A stretch of 43,193 bases of DNA from a virus: positions 1-43,193 of the IMG/VR virus record IMGVR_UViG_3300042934_000153; one strand, written 5' to 3'. Shown piece after piece: positions 14,438 through 20,912 of the stretch. Below the pieces are notes generated by a model. That model saw only the letters and a program-made list of their open reading frames with translations, was not told the DNA's origin and ran no database searches. Made by a program: the position numbers and the translations under genes. The stretch's first letter is position 1; the number at the start of each line of letters is the position of its first letter.

Positions 14438-17134
14438 CTACGCCTCTTCTACGTACTCGGTTCCATAACTTTGCAATTCTCTCCAACTGCGTCCAAACAT
14501 CCTGGCGTGACGCTTGGTTAAAAATGAATTATTGTAGCGTTCTTCTTCCGGGCGTGGCGGTAACATATGAACCATAACAGCGGGCAAAGCCTCTTTAGTA
14601 TTCAAAATAGCAATGGCGTAATGTTTTGGGGTTTGCATAGCTTCCTCAATCGTAAATGTTGGTTCTAGCCGTTCCCGGGCCGCTTCGAAATTCTTTTTGT
14701 AATCACTCGCAAATAGGAATTGATTCACGCCCCCGCCCTGTAGATTCTTTTGCAGGCTGTCGGGCAGTTTATCCCAGTGATGAAAGGCAAATACGCTTCC
14801 TAGACGCTCCTTCCTGCCCTCTGTAGCTATTCTAGACATAAACTCAGCTAACCCCCGGCTCTCTACCTGCTCCGGCTCATTGAAGACCATGAAGCAGCCG
14901 TGACGCTCTTTATCCTCATCACTCATTAACATTCGGGTCATTAACACTTTAAGCGTCAGCCAGTGCGCGAGGGTTGCCGAAGCTCTGCCTAGTTTGCGCT
15001 TGGGCATCCGGCATATGATAACTTTACCCTCTTTCATCCATCGTTCAAAATCAACTTCCTTTTTGGGCTGCTGGGAAAAAATATCGTACAAACGGTCATT
15101 ATCGAAAAAGTCACCCAGCCTATCGAGAATAGGGTCCGCTTTGCTGCCCAATAGATCCTCAAGAACTTCGTCGTTACCTCCGACCCATTCAAGCAACTCC
15201 CCGGCTAAACGATGCTCGCCGCGGTTTTGAAGCTCCTCGGCAACGTCAACCCTATACTCAACGTCGGTTAGTAGCTTTTTGAGATTGAAGAGAGAACCGC
15301 CGGATGCTTTGGCGGCTACCTTCAGGATGTGTTTGGATTTGGTTAGCTCGCCCATATTCATGAAATCGACCATTTCGTCACCAAACGTACTCAGCCCATC
15401 GCGCCCGATTTTCTTGATAATGTCCGTCAGATCCAGCGGAATGGAATATTCCGGGTCGCTGAAATCTAGGTCAATAATCATATCCGGGGGCAGTAAATCC
15501 CGGATGCCGTCCGCCATTCCTTTATGGCCTTCTTGACATATCCAATCAGGGATTACAAAAGATATACCGTGTTTAATGCAACCCTCATACACAAAATTTT
15601 GAATAGCCGTGTCCTTTCCGCTGCCTTGCTTGCCAATAAAGGTATACCCACAGTAGAACGTGTCTTTCATGTGTGCCAGTAGCCCCACCGCCTGTTGGTA
15701 TTCTTTATACTCAGCCCAACCAATCAGCAGGTTTTTAGGATCTCGCAGCTCGGCGGGTACATCAGTTTCAATCCGGCGTTTAACATTCAGCTCGCTATCA
15801 TATCGCCGCTGAAGCTCTTGAACGGGCATTTGAAGGGCTATTTTACTTAGTTCGTCGGTAGACATCAGATTGACGTTTCCGTTAGCCCTAGTGCGAACTG
15901 AGAGCCTTAAAGCATTCAATTCCTCAATGATCTCATACCGCCGCGAGCCTATCCGCACCCTGTAACTATGTAGCTCGTTATTTTCTGCGATTTCGGTAAA
16001 TGCCATGCTTATATTTTCGGATATAGTTTCCCGGGTCAATCGGTCGGCGGAATGAGCGGCTACACGAATTCGAGTTTTAAATACAGGCAACCCGATTTTT
16101 TCAGAGCTTGTGCCGGATACGCGGCGGCTGTTAATCTCATCCTCCAAACTGAAGGCTTTTTGAATAACTTTTTCTTTCTTGAAATCCTTATCACTTTTAA
16201 AGAATACGTTTTGCAGCGCTTGGAATGATTCAACGATAAGGTCATTCACTTCATTCACAATACCGCCTATAAGCGTTTTTGCGGCCCCAGCTACCTTCTT
16301 TCCGTCCATGGTCGCCCGTTGCGGTACTTTGCCCTTTTGCATCTTCTCATAGGCCCAAGACGCATTCTTGACCCATCTCGAACGGTTTTCAACTTCAGCC
16401 TGTATACTCAGCCGGGCAAAATCTCCGTCGAATTGCAATTCGTCCACCGTGTTCAAGATGCTGGCAATAGGTGTCTTCGTATCGTTGGTGTTGGTGTTCA
16501 GACTAAATATGTCGTGATTAAGATATTTCAATTCCTGTACGATCGTATTTTCTTTTGGGACCTGTAGCGCGGCAATGTCGGCCTTAACCATTGTCACATC
16601 CATTTTATTTTCAATTTTCCGCTTTAGCTTCTCAGCTTGGGCTTCGGACGTACTCACATAGAATTCTATTTTGCGCTCTCCGTCATCTTGGCGGAAAATC
16701 ACATCAAACCAAAAATCGTCCCGCTCCCGGTAATGAAATTTTAGTTTGTTGTCCGTTTCGATCCGACGGGACCCAATCTTTTCATACATGGCGTACATCT
16801 GAAAGATAGCCCTCCACAATCTTTTATTGTTGTTTGTCACCTTGGCATGTGGCGTAATCCTGTAGACGACCATTTCATTTTTCTCAACTTTGAAAAACTC
16901 TTTCCAAGGTATTACGGCTATCTGCTCGCGTAAGCCCCAGAATGCCCGTTTTTCGGCTCTGTATGGGGCGGGGAGTAACTTTGTACCCGCCACCCTTTTA
17001 ACATCTTCCTGAGCCAATTTAGAGAGTAATTTACGGCCTTGTGCATACGCTGCTTTTTCTTCAGGGGTCCACGGGTTAGCCCCGGCCTTTGCAAATGCTT
17101 TATGTGCCTTTTCGAGTAAAGTTTCCCGATCCAT
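14438..17134 (-). CDS. HerA/FtsK-type ATPase, T4SS (VirB4/coupling protein)-like
   Basis: 898 aa from MDRETLLEK (GGAGGTAATTGC upstream; a longer frame to 17305 only antisenses nothing and overlaps the M23 gene). N-terminal ~480 residues have mixed alpha/beta segments (VVYRITPHAKVT, IEFYVSTSEAQAEKLKRKI, FARLSIQAEVENRSRWVKNASWAYEK) resembling the pre-ATPase part of large Gram-positive conjugation ATPases. Walker A IGKQGSGKDT (500-509) and Walker B CFMVFNE (747-753) fit the HerA/TraG/VirB4 group. No transmembrane helix seen. Expected to power DNA or protein movement at the membrane with the M23 and pilin-like neighbours. No relaxase is visible. Confidence 0.8.
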   Translation of the reverse strand: MDRETLLEKAHKAFAKAGANPWTPEEKAAYAQGRKLLSKLAQEDVKRVAGTKLLPAPYRAEKRAFWGLREQIAVIPWKEFFKVEKNEMVVYRITPHAKVTNNNKRLWRAIFQMYAMYEKIGSRRIETDNKLKFHYRERDDFWFDVIFRQDDGERKIEFYVSTSEAQAEKLKRKIENKMDVTMVKADIAALQVPKENTIVQELKYLNHDIFSLNTNTNDTKTPIASILNTVDELQFDGDFARLSIQAEVENRSRWVKNASWAYEKMQKGKVPQRATMDGKKVAGAAKTLIGGIVNEVNDLIVESFQALQNVFFKSDKDFKKEKVIQKAFSLEDEINSRRVSGTSSEKIGLPVFKTRIRVAAHSADRLTRETISENISMAFTEIAENNELHSYRVRIGSRRYEIIEELNALRLSVRTRANGNVNLMSTDELSKIALQMPVQELQRRYDSELNVKRRIETDVPAELRDPKNLLIGWAEYKEYQQAVGLLAHMKDTFYCGYTFIGKQGSGKDTAIQNFVYEGCIKHGISFVIPDWICQEGHKGMADGIRDLLPPDMIIDLDFSDPEYSIPLDLTDIIKKIGRDGLSTFGDEMVDFMNMGELTKSKHILKVAAKASGGSLFNLKKLLTDVEYRVDVAEELQNRGEHRLAGELLEWVGGNDEVLEDLLGSKADPILDRLGDFFDNDRLYDIFSQQPKKEVDFERWMKEGKVIICRMPKRKLGRASATLAHWLTLKVLMTRMLMSDEDKERHGCFMVFNEPEQVESRGLAEFMSRIATEGRKERLGSVFAFHHWDKLPDSLQKNLQGGGVNQFLFASDYKKNFEAARERLEPTFTIEEAMQTPKHYAIAILNTKEALPAVMVHMLPPRPEEERYNNSFLTKRHARMFGRSWRELQSYGTEYVEEA

Positions 17135-17145
17135 GCAATTACCTC

Positions 17146-17865
17146 CTATTGTCCGCGAATTAATACGGCTGCAACCAACGATATACCATATATCAAAAGC
17201 GGCTTTATCATGCCACCCTTCCCGGCTGCTGCTCCGAAAATCATACAAATGGCGGTTATAATTGCACCGTACCCCATAATTTCGGGTAAGTTGTTCACGA
17301 TCCAATGACCAAGGTCGGCAATTTGATGGGAAAACCAGTTTTCCACAGGGTTAACAACCTTATCCACAGCGCCCAATTCCGCCTCAATGCCGCGGTCAGC
17401 CTTGCGATTGATCCAATCAAGGAACGTATGCGGCATTGGTTGATCTCCGACGTACAGGTTTAAAGGGTCGCCCCCGGTGACTTTCTCGAGGGCTTTGACA
17501 AGCGGCGCAGGATCGATATACTCCCCGTTGTGCTGGATAGAAAAATGTAGGTGCGGCCCGGTGCTGTGTCCTGTGTTCCCGCTCAATCCAATGATGTCCT
17601 GCCCGGCCTTGACCGCTTCACCTTTATGCACCGTCACTTTGCTAAGATGACCGAATGTGTACAGGTTGCCGTCATCACCGCGAATACTCACCCCCTTTCC
17701 GATCCCTTGCGCCCCGGTGTCATAAATCTTCTCGACGGTTCCAGAGACAAAGGATCTTAGCTTGGTCCCCACTTCTAGAGGGATGTCGATACCTGAATGG
17801 GGGACATTGCCCCGGACTTGCTCGACTGCCCCGAACTCGCTTGAAATCTTGAATGTCATCGGCAT
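17146..17865 (-). CDS. M23 peptidase domain fused to C-terminal membrane hairpin
   Basis: 239 aa. LytM/M23 zinc site: H23 and D27 in HSGIDIPL, H73 in FGHLSKV, HLH at 105-107 in TGPHLHFSI, all present so likely active. Residues 130-185 form an amphipathic linker. Two hydrophobic helices at the C-terminus (IMGYGAIITAICMIFGAAAG and LLIYGISLVAAVLI) anchor it. No N-terminal signal peptide. Such peptidases open the wall for conjugation channels; here it lies between a pilin-like gene and the HerA-like ATPase. Confidence 0.85.
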   Translation of the reverse strand: MPMTFKISSEFGAVEQVRGNVPHSGIDIPLEVGTKLRSFVSGTVEKIYDTGAQGIGKGVSIRGDDGNLYTFGHLSKVTVHKGEAVKAGQDIIGLSGNTGHSTGPHLHFSIQHNGEYIDPAPLVKALEKVTGGDPLNLYVGDQPMPHTFLDWINRKADRGIEAELGAVDKVVNPVENWFSHQIADLGHWIVNNLPEIMGYGAIITAICMIFGAAAGKGGMIKPLLIYGISLVAAVLIRGQ

Positions 17866-17869
17866 GGCG

Positions 17870-17965
17870 TTAACCCCTTTTCAGAATAGGGTGATTGTTT
17901 AAAACTAGCCGCTCATACCAAACTTTCATGAGCGTGGATAATGCCGTTATCAAAAGTATTGTCAT
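17870..17965 (-). CDS. 31-aa small peptide
   Basis: GGGAGGTGGGCAGC before ATG. Short hydrophobic start (TILLITALSTLMKVWY) and a basic tail ending LKRG. It ends 5 nt before the M23 start and carries that gene's AAGGGG ribosome site in its last codons. Possible leader or membrane microprotein. Confidence 0.5.
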   Translation of the reverse strand: MTILLITALSTLMKVWYERLVLNNHPILKRG

Positions 17966-17978
17966 GCTGCCCACCTCC

Positions 17979-18344
17979 CTAGATGCCTTTCAGAAAGTCT
18001 CGAATGTCTACAGCGTGCCGAGCAAGCAGGTATCCCGCCGCTGTTCCTATGGTAATCTCAAGCGCCTTACCGCGATGATTCATAACCCAGCATGCACCCG
18101 CAAATATTAGGACCAGCACAACGCCGCTATCGAACATATTCATAATGCTTACATGCAAGTTGTCAAAAGTATTGGAGCCTGCCATTGTAGCAACCGCCGC
18201 CTCTGCTGTTTGCGGTAGTGTAACGGCTAGAATGGAACCGCCTGCCGCGCATATAGCAATGATCTCTTTCCATGGTGTAACCTCGGGTTTTTGGTTCCAA
18301 GATCCATTCATGAATGATTTAAACGGTATAACCTCGGTTTTCAT
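17979..18344 (-). CDS. Pilin-like (VirB2/TrbC-type) membrane protein
   Basis: 121 aa with AAGGAGG before ATG. A 26-residue charged start precedes a hydrophobic segment ending in QTAEAAVA, like a long signal peptide with an AxA site. Two further hydrophobic helices follow (SGVVLVLIFAGACWVM; LEITIGTAAGYLLA) separated by a short basic loop NHRGK. This is the size and layout of VirB2/TrbC pilins and of small conjugation channel subunits. Identification is by architecture only. Confidence 0.5.
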   Translation of the reverse strand: MKTEVIPFKSFMNGSWNQKPEVTPWKEIIAICAAGGSILAVTLPQTAEAAVATMAGSNTFDNLHVSIMNMFDSGVVLVLIFAGACWVMNHRGKALEITIGTAAGYLLARHAVDIRDFLKGI

Positions 18345-18403
18345 GTCTATAACCTCCTTGGATCGGTAATACTACTTTCAAACAAAAGAAAGGGGGAACC
18401 GGG

Positions 18404-18472
18404 ATGCTTGGAATAATTGCGGTTGTTGCTGGGTTTATTATTGGTTCTGCTGTTAGTGCTTGGGTAGGTTGA
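18404..18472 (+). CDS. 22-aa plus-strand membrane peptide
   Basis: ATG with AAAGGGGG about 8 nt upstream. One hydrophobic helix rich in small residues (IIAVVAGFIIGSAVSAW). Opposite to the operon and antisense to the last codons of the RHH gene. No promoter identified. May be a small toxin-like or regulatory peptide, or spurious. Confidence 0.35.
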   Translation: MLGIIAVVAGFIIGSAVSAWVG

Positions 18473-18719
18473 TTTTAGGCGGGGCCGGGTTCTTGGTGAC
18501 TTGCCTCATGCGTTCGAGTCGACCCGGCTCCGGCTGCTTGATTTCGTGAGTAACTACTTCCACCTGTTCCGGCTGCTGCATTTTCGACTGAAGATCGGCC
18601 AAGATCAATTTTTTAACGTACCCAGAGAAATTCTTGCGGGCAATATGTTTCAACATTGCCGCGTCATCTGTTTTGGTGATGTTAAAAGATACGGGCTTGA
18701 TAACTTTGTTACCACTCAT
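18453..18719 (-). CDS. ParR-like ribbon-helix-helix protein
   Basis: 88 aa. FNITKTDDAAMLKHIARKNFSGYVKKLILADLQSK is the strand-helix-helix of small plasmid RHH proteins (ParR/AlfB type: LxHIxxxNFSxYVKxLI). The C-terminal 35 residues are proline-rich and disordered, a typical tail for filament or partner contact. No ParM/AlfA actin-like gene lies in the window. It could serve plasmid partition or regulate the transfer-like operon. Confidence 0.6.
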   Translation of the reverse strand: MSGNKVIKPVSFNITKTDDAAMLKHIARKNFSGYVKKLILADLQSKMQQPEQVEVVTHEIKQPEPGRLERMRQVTKNPAPPKINLPKH

Positions 18720-18847
18720 TTTTTATCACCCTTTCTAAAAAATTCTGACCACTTCTCACCGTTGGTCAGCTTACCCAATCTTACGCCGGAGTCCTTCGCT
18801 TCTTGCTCACTCAGGAACCCGAATACGATCAAAATTATGTTTATCAT
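18716..18847 (-). CDS. 43-aa protein with hydrophobic N-terminus
   Basis: TAGGAGG before ATG. Starts with a short hydrophobic stretch (MINIILIVFGFL) and continues as a charged part (SEQEAKDSGVRLGKL...WSEFFRKGDKK). Overlaps the RHH start (ATGA), so translated together. Function unknown. Confidence 0.55.
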   Translation of the reverse strand: MINIILIVFGFLSEQEAKDSGVRLGKLTNGEKWSEFFRKGDKK

Positions 18848-18923
18848 GTTGTCGCCTCCTAGATAAATGCCTATGACACATACTATGCAGCGTTAACACC
18901 GTTGATACCGATTTAGGGAAAAA

Positions 18924-18955
18924 AATAACCGCCGGAGCGGTATTAATTTTTTCCC
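18924..18955. terminator. Bidirectional terminator
   Basis: ACCGC-CGGA-GCGGT stem with an A/T tract on both sides: AAAAAAATA before and ATTAATTTTTT after. It can stop transcripts from either strand and borders the dyad at 18956. Confidence 0.65.
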
Positions 18956-18982
18956 ACGTTATTACGCTTGCGTTTATAACGT
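18956..18982. promoter_or_regulatory. 27-bp compound dyad
   Basis: ACGTTAT...ATAACGT (7-bp arms) enclosing ACGC-TT-GCGT. On the minus strand a TTGACC/TATAAA pair (15-bp gap) overlaps it. Could be an operator for a regulator such as the nearby RHH or AlpA-like protein, or a centromere-like site. Confidence 0.45.
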
Positions 18983-19023
18983 ATGCCGGGATTGGTCAAA
19001 AGATGCCAGTACGAGGGGGACTC

Positions 19024-19101
19024 ATGGAAATATTCGCGTTGGTTGTTTGGACTGTTGCTGTCGCCATGGTTGCGCACATAGAAAAAACCCCTCGATGGTG
19101 A
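19024..19101 (+). CDS. 25-aa plus-strand membrane peptide
   Basis: GAGGGGG lies 5 nt before ATG. One hydrophobic helix (EIFALVVWTVAVAMVAHI) then a polar tail EKTPRW, with the stop codon inside the following terminator hairpin. Isolated plus-strand mini-gene with its own terminator; layout resembles type I toxin or small membrane effector genes. Confidence 0.45.
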   Translation: MEIFALVVWTVAVAMVAHIEKTPRW

Positions 19102-19108
19102 GGGGTTT
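19079..19108. terminator. Bidirectional terminator
   Basis: AACCCCTC / GAGGGGTT stem. Plus strand continues TTGTTG; minus strand continues TTTTCTA. Ends the plus-strand mini-gene and the minus-strand run of small genes from 20660. Confidence 0.75.
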
Positions 19109-19124
19109 TGTTGTAACTAATCAT

Positions 19125-19283
19125 TCATTTTGTTGTTTGACCTAGTGTTTGGCGCGCTAAATTCCAAACGGATTCTTTGCCTTTTTCGTAAGCGACAAGA
19201 TGAGCCAATTGCACAAGATGTTTTTCTTCAACCGTTAAAACACGATCTAAAACTAATTCGACATGCTTAATGGTTTCTTCCAT
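19125..19283 (-). CDS. Small helical protein, 52 aa
   Basis: ATG at 19283 with GAGGGTGAACATAA upstream. Two charged helices (HVELVLDRVLTVEEKHLVQLAHLVAY, by parts). No recognised family. Second to last in the small-gene run; ends with TTK like the 41-aa neighbour. Confidence 0.55.
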   Translation of the reverse strand: MEETIKHVELVLDRVLTVEEKHLVQLAHLVAYEKGKESVWNLARQTLGQTTK

Positions 19284-19300
19284 TTATGTTCACCCTCTAT

Positions 19301-19426
19301 TCATTTTGTTGTATCGCCCTGAATGATCTTCATAATGTCGAGAAGTTGTTGCGTGCTGAGTTTACGCCAATCAAAGGTTGAAAGGTAAAGGGCTGTTTCT
19401 ATGCGGGCGCGTTTCTCGATGTTCAT
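19301..19426 (-). CDS. Small protein, 41 aa
   Basis: AAGGAGC before ATG; ATGA overlap with the stop of the AlpA-like gene. Sequence ARIETALYLSTFDWRKLSTQQLLDIMKII reads as helical. Unknown function, probably translated with the excisionase-like gene. Confidence 0.55.
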   Translation of the reverse strand: MNIEKRARIETALYLSTFDWRKLSTQQLLDIMKIIQGDTTK

Positions 19427-19656
19427 TGCGTCTGCTCCTTCAGAAATAATTTGCCGCGCATCCAATCCAGTACGTCAGATTCAAGCCAAATAGGGAAACC
19501 ATCAACGATAACTACAGGCTCCGGGAATCCTTTGGTCTTGCGCTTGGACGGCATCGAAGTACGGTCAATACCGATCATTTCCGCTACTTGTTTGCTACTT
19601 AACAGCGCGGGTAATACGGGCCTCATAGCGGTTGTAACTGGTTGGTTCTTCTTCAT
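19423..19656 (-). CDS. AlpA/excisionase-like HTH protein
   Basis: 77 aa with AGGAG 9 nt before ATG. LLSSKQVAEMIGIDRTSM...KTKGFPEPVVIVDGFPIWLESDVLDWM is the MerR-like winged helix of AlpA/Xis proteins. These direct excision by a phage integrase or regulate nearby promoters. No integrase lies in the window, so either role is possible. Its start is nested in the 57-aa membrane ORF. Confidence 0.75.
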   Translation of the reverse strand: MKKNQPVTTAMRPVLPALLSSKQVAEMIGIDRTSMPSKRKTKGFPEPVVIVDGFPIWLESDVLDWMRGKLFLKEQTQ

Positions 19657-19768
19657 CTACTTCATCTCCTAAATTTTTAGTAAGTGCATAATGGCCTAAG
19701 ATAAGGAAAGCGGCAAGCGCGGTGATGCCCGCGCCCGCCCATCCGAGGGAAAGGAAGAGGTTAAACAT
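19595..19768 (-). CDS. 57-aa membrane protein overlapping the AlpA-like gene
   Basis: GGAGGGGTAACAC before ATG. N-terminal transmembrane helix (SLGWAGAGITALAAFLILG) and a cytoplasmic tail rich in D/E then R (NLGDEVDEEEPTSYN). The last 62 bp share DNA with the start of the AlpA-like gene in another frame, suggesting coupling. Function unknown. Confidence 0.55.
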   Translation of the reverse strand: MFNLFLSLGWAGAGITALAAFLILGHYALTKNLGDEVDEEEPTSYNRYEARITRAVK

Positions 19769-19771
19769 GTG

Positions 19772-20182
19772 TTACCCCTCCCATTTATCGAATATCACAC
19801 AATCCGAGAAGTTCCCTAGAACGCGGGTTTTAAATTGCTCGCCGCCAATCAAAACTATTTCACCATCTTTAACGCGGTCGTAGGTTTTCATTCTCTCGCG
19901 GTGTTCCACCTCTTCCGCCGTGTATGTCGCTTTAATCGCTGTACCAGCTTGCAGACCCCAATAGATACCATCATTCACTTTGTTGTAATCCTGCATAAGT
20001 TGCACATCACCGCGGATACCTTCAACCATAAAGAAGTTTTTCAAGTCCCAAACATTAGCCGATAAATTTAAAGTTCTCATTATCTTTGTTTCCTCCTCCG
20101 GTTGATAACAATCAGGACATACATAATGCATTAATTCCACAATATCCGTTAATCTCGCGCCACATTTACAAAAGTGTTTCAT
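19772..20182 (-). CDS. Zinc-ribbon protein, 136 aa
   Basis: Start MKHFCKCGARL at 20182 (GGAGGTGCAACA upstream). N-terminal CxC...CPDC pattern (HFCKCG...YVCPDCYQP) forms a zinc ribbon. The rest is a beta/alpha domain ending GGEQFKTRVLGNFSDCVIFDKW. No known family. Overlaps the upstream zinc protein gene by 4 bp. Confidence 0.6.
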   Translation of the reverse strand: MKHFCKCGARLTDIVELMHYVCPDCYQPEEETKIMRTLNLSANVWDLKNFFMVEGIRGDVQLMQDYNKVNDGIYWGLQAGTAIKATYTAEEVEHRERMKTYDRVKDGEIVLIGGEQFKTRVLGNFSDCVIFDKWEG

Positions 20183-20481
20183 TGTTGCACCTCCACGCAT
20201 TCATTATGGAACATTGACCATACTTTACTATTCATTTGCGCGGTATGGTAAACCGCTGTACACTCCACGCCTACAGGTATAACGTGATTTTGGGAACAAT
20301 ATTTGTTTTGGCATTTATGAACTTTCGCCGCGTTTCCGATCCTTGCAGCGATGTACTCACCTTTCTTGTACGCTGTAACCTTCGGCTCATCCGAAAAGCA
20401 TTCACCGCAAAATAGATCATTAACCAATTCTGATTTATCAACCCATTTATTGCACTTGCAGCATGGACGCTGTCTAAGCAT
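20179..20481 (-). CDS. Zinc-binding protein, 100 aa
   Basis: Start MLRQRPCCKCNKW at 20481 with AAGGGGTG 6 nt upstream; the GTG at 20490 lies within that site's spacing. Two cysteine clusters (CCKCNKW...LFCGECF and KCQNKYCSQNH...CTAVYH) suggest two zinc sites. First protein gene after the structured leader, so its translation is the likely target of any leader control. Confidence 0.6.
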   Translation of the reverse strand: MLRQRPCCKCNKWVDKSELVNDLFCGECFSDEPKVTAYKKGEYIAARIGNAAKVHKCQNKYCSQNHVIPVGVECTAVYHTAQMNSKVWSMFHNECVEVQQ

Positions 20482-20506
20482 TCTTAGCACCCCTTAGTTC
20501 TTCTAG

Positions 20507-20612
20507 TGTAAGGCGGTATCATCGTACTCAGTCCCGATATGTTTATAAGCATTCCGGTTCCCGCACGTTGCAGGTCTTACCCGCTCACGCTGTTAGTGTG
20601 TACCGCCTTACA
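20507..20612 (-). ncRNA. Structured 5' leader RNA closed by a 12-bp stem
   Basis: Minus strand TGTAAGGCGGTA (20612-20601) pairs perfectly with TACCGCCTTACA (20518-20507). Inside are CCTGC/GCGGG with loop AACGT, CCG/CGG plus an inner AUG/CAU stem, a GC-GUGA-GC tetraloop and GUA/UAC. The predicted transcription start coincides with the 5' edge of the closing stem. It ends about 20 nt before the ribosome site of the 100-aa gene. Multi-branched design suggests a cis-regulatory RNA; class not recognised. Confidence 0.55.
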
Positions 20613-20618
20613 AGATCA

Positions 20619-20659
20619 ACTATACCACGTATAGATAACCAATGCAATACCGTGTATAG
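20619..20659 (-). promoter_or_regulatory. Promoter with two 15-bp palindromic operators
   Basis: Minus strand -35 TTGCAT (20647-20642), 17-bp spacer, -10 TATAGT (20624-20619). Operators: CTATAC-CAC-GTATAG (20620-20634, perfect) covering the -10 and CAATAC-CGT-GTATAG (20645-20659, one mismatch) covering the -35, centres 25 bp apart. Clear repressor-controlled promoter for the accessory operon. Confidence 0.75.
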
Positions 20660-20674
20660 AAATATTTTAGGCAA

Positions 20675-20705
20675 CAAAAAAAGCCCCCACCGTATAGGCA
20701 GGGGC
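20675..20705 (-). terminator. Strong terminator closing the lysis genes
   Basis: Minus strand 9-bp stem GCCCCTGCC/GGTGGGGGC with loop TATAC, followed by TTTTTTT. Separates virion/lysis transcription from the accessory promoter. Confidence 0.9.
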
Positions 20706-20735
20706 AAGTCTCGGAAGTAATGCAAATTGATTATA

Positions 20736-20912
20736 TCATACTTTGGGTTTGCTGTAGTTCTTGATGATCCCGTAAATTGTGATACCTCCGAGCACAACGT
20801 CAATAACAGCGTTTTGCAGTTCGCCGCCGATCTCGTACCCGGTAAGATTCTTCACAATGATTGCAGCAGCGGAAACCAATGGAACTAAGATTGTTTTATT
20901 CAAATTCTTCAT
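20736..20912 (-). CDS. Holin-like small membrane protein
   Basis: 58 aa from ATG at 20912, or 55 aa from TTG at 20903; the TTG has better spacing (9 nt) from GGAGG. Two hydrophobic stretches (ILVPLVSAAAIIVKNL; VIDVVLGGITIYGII) and a basic tail KNYSKPKV. Directly after the endolysin, overlapping it by 17 bp, so a holin or holin partner is likely. Confidence 0.6.
   Translation of the reverse strand: MKNLNKTILVPLVSAAAIIVKNLTGYEIGGELQNAVIDVVLGGITIYGIIKNYSKPKV

Noticed and set aside
17135-17305. 57-residue N-terminal extension of the HerA-like ATPase
   Set aside because: It would overlap the M23 gene's coding sequence by 160 bp and lacks a ribosome site; ATG 17134 has GGAGGTAATTGC upstream.
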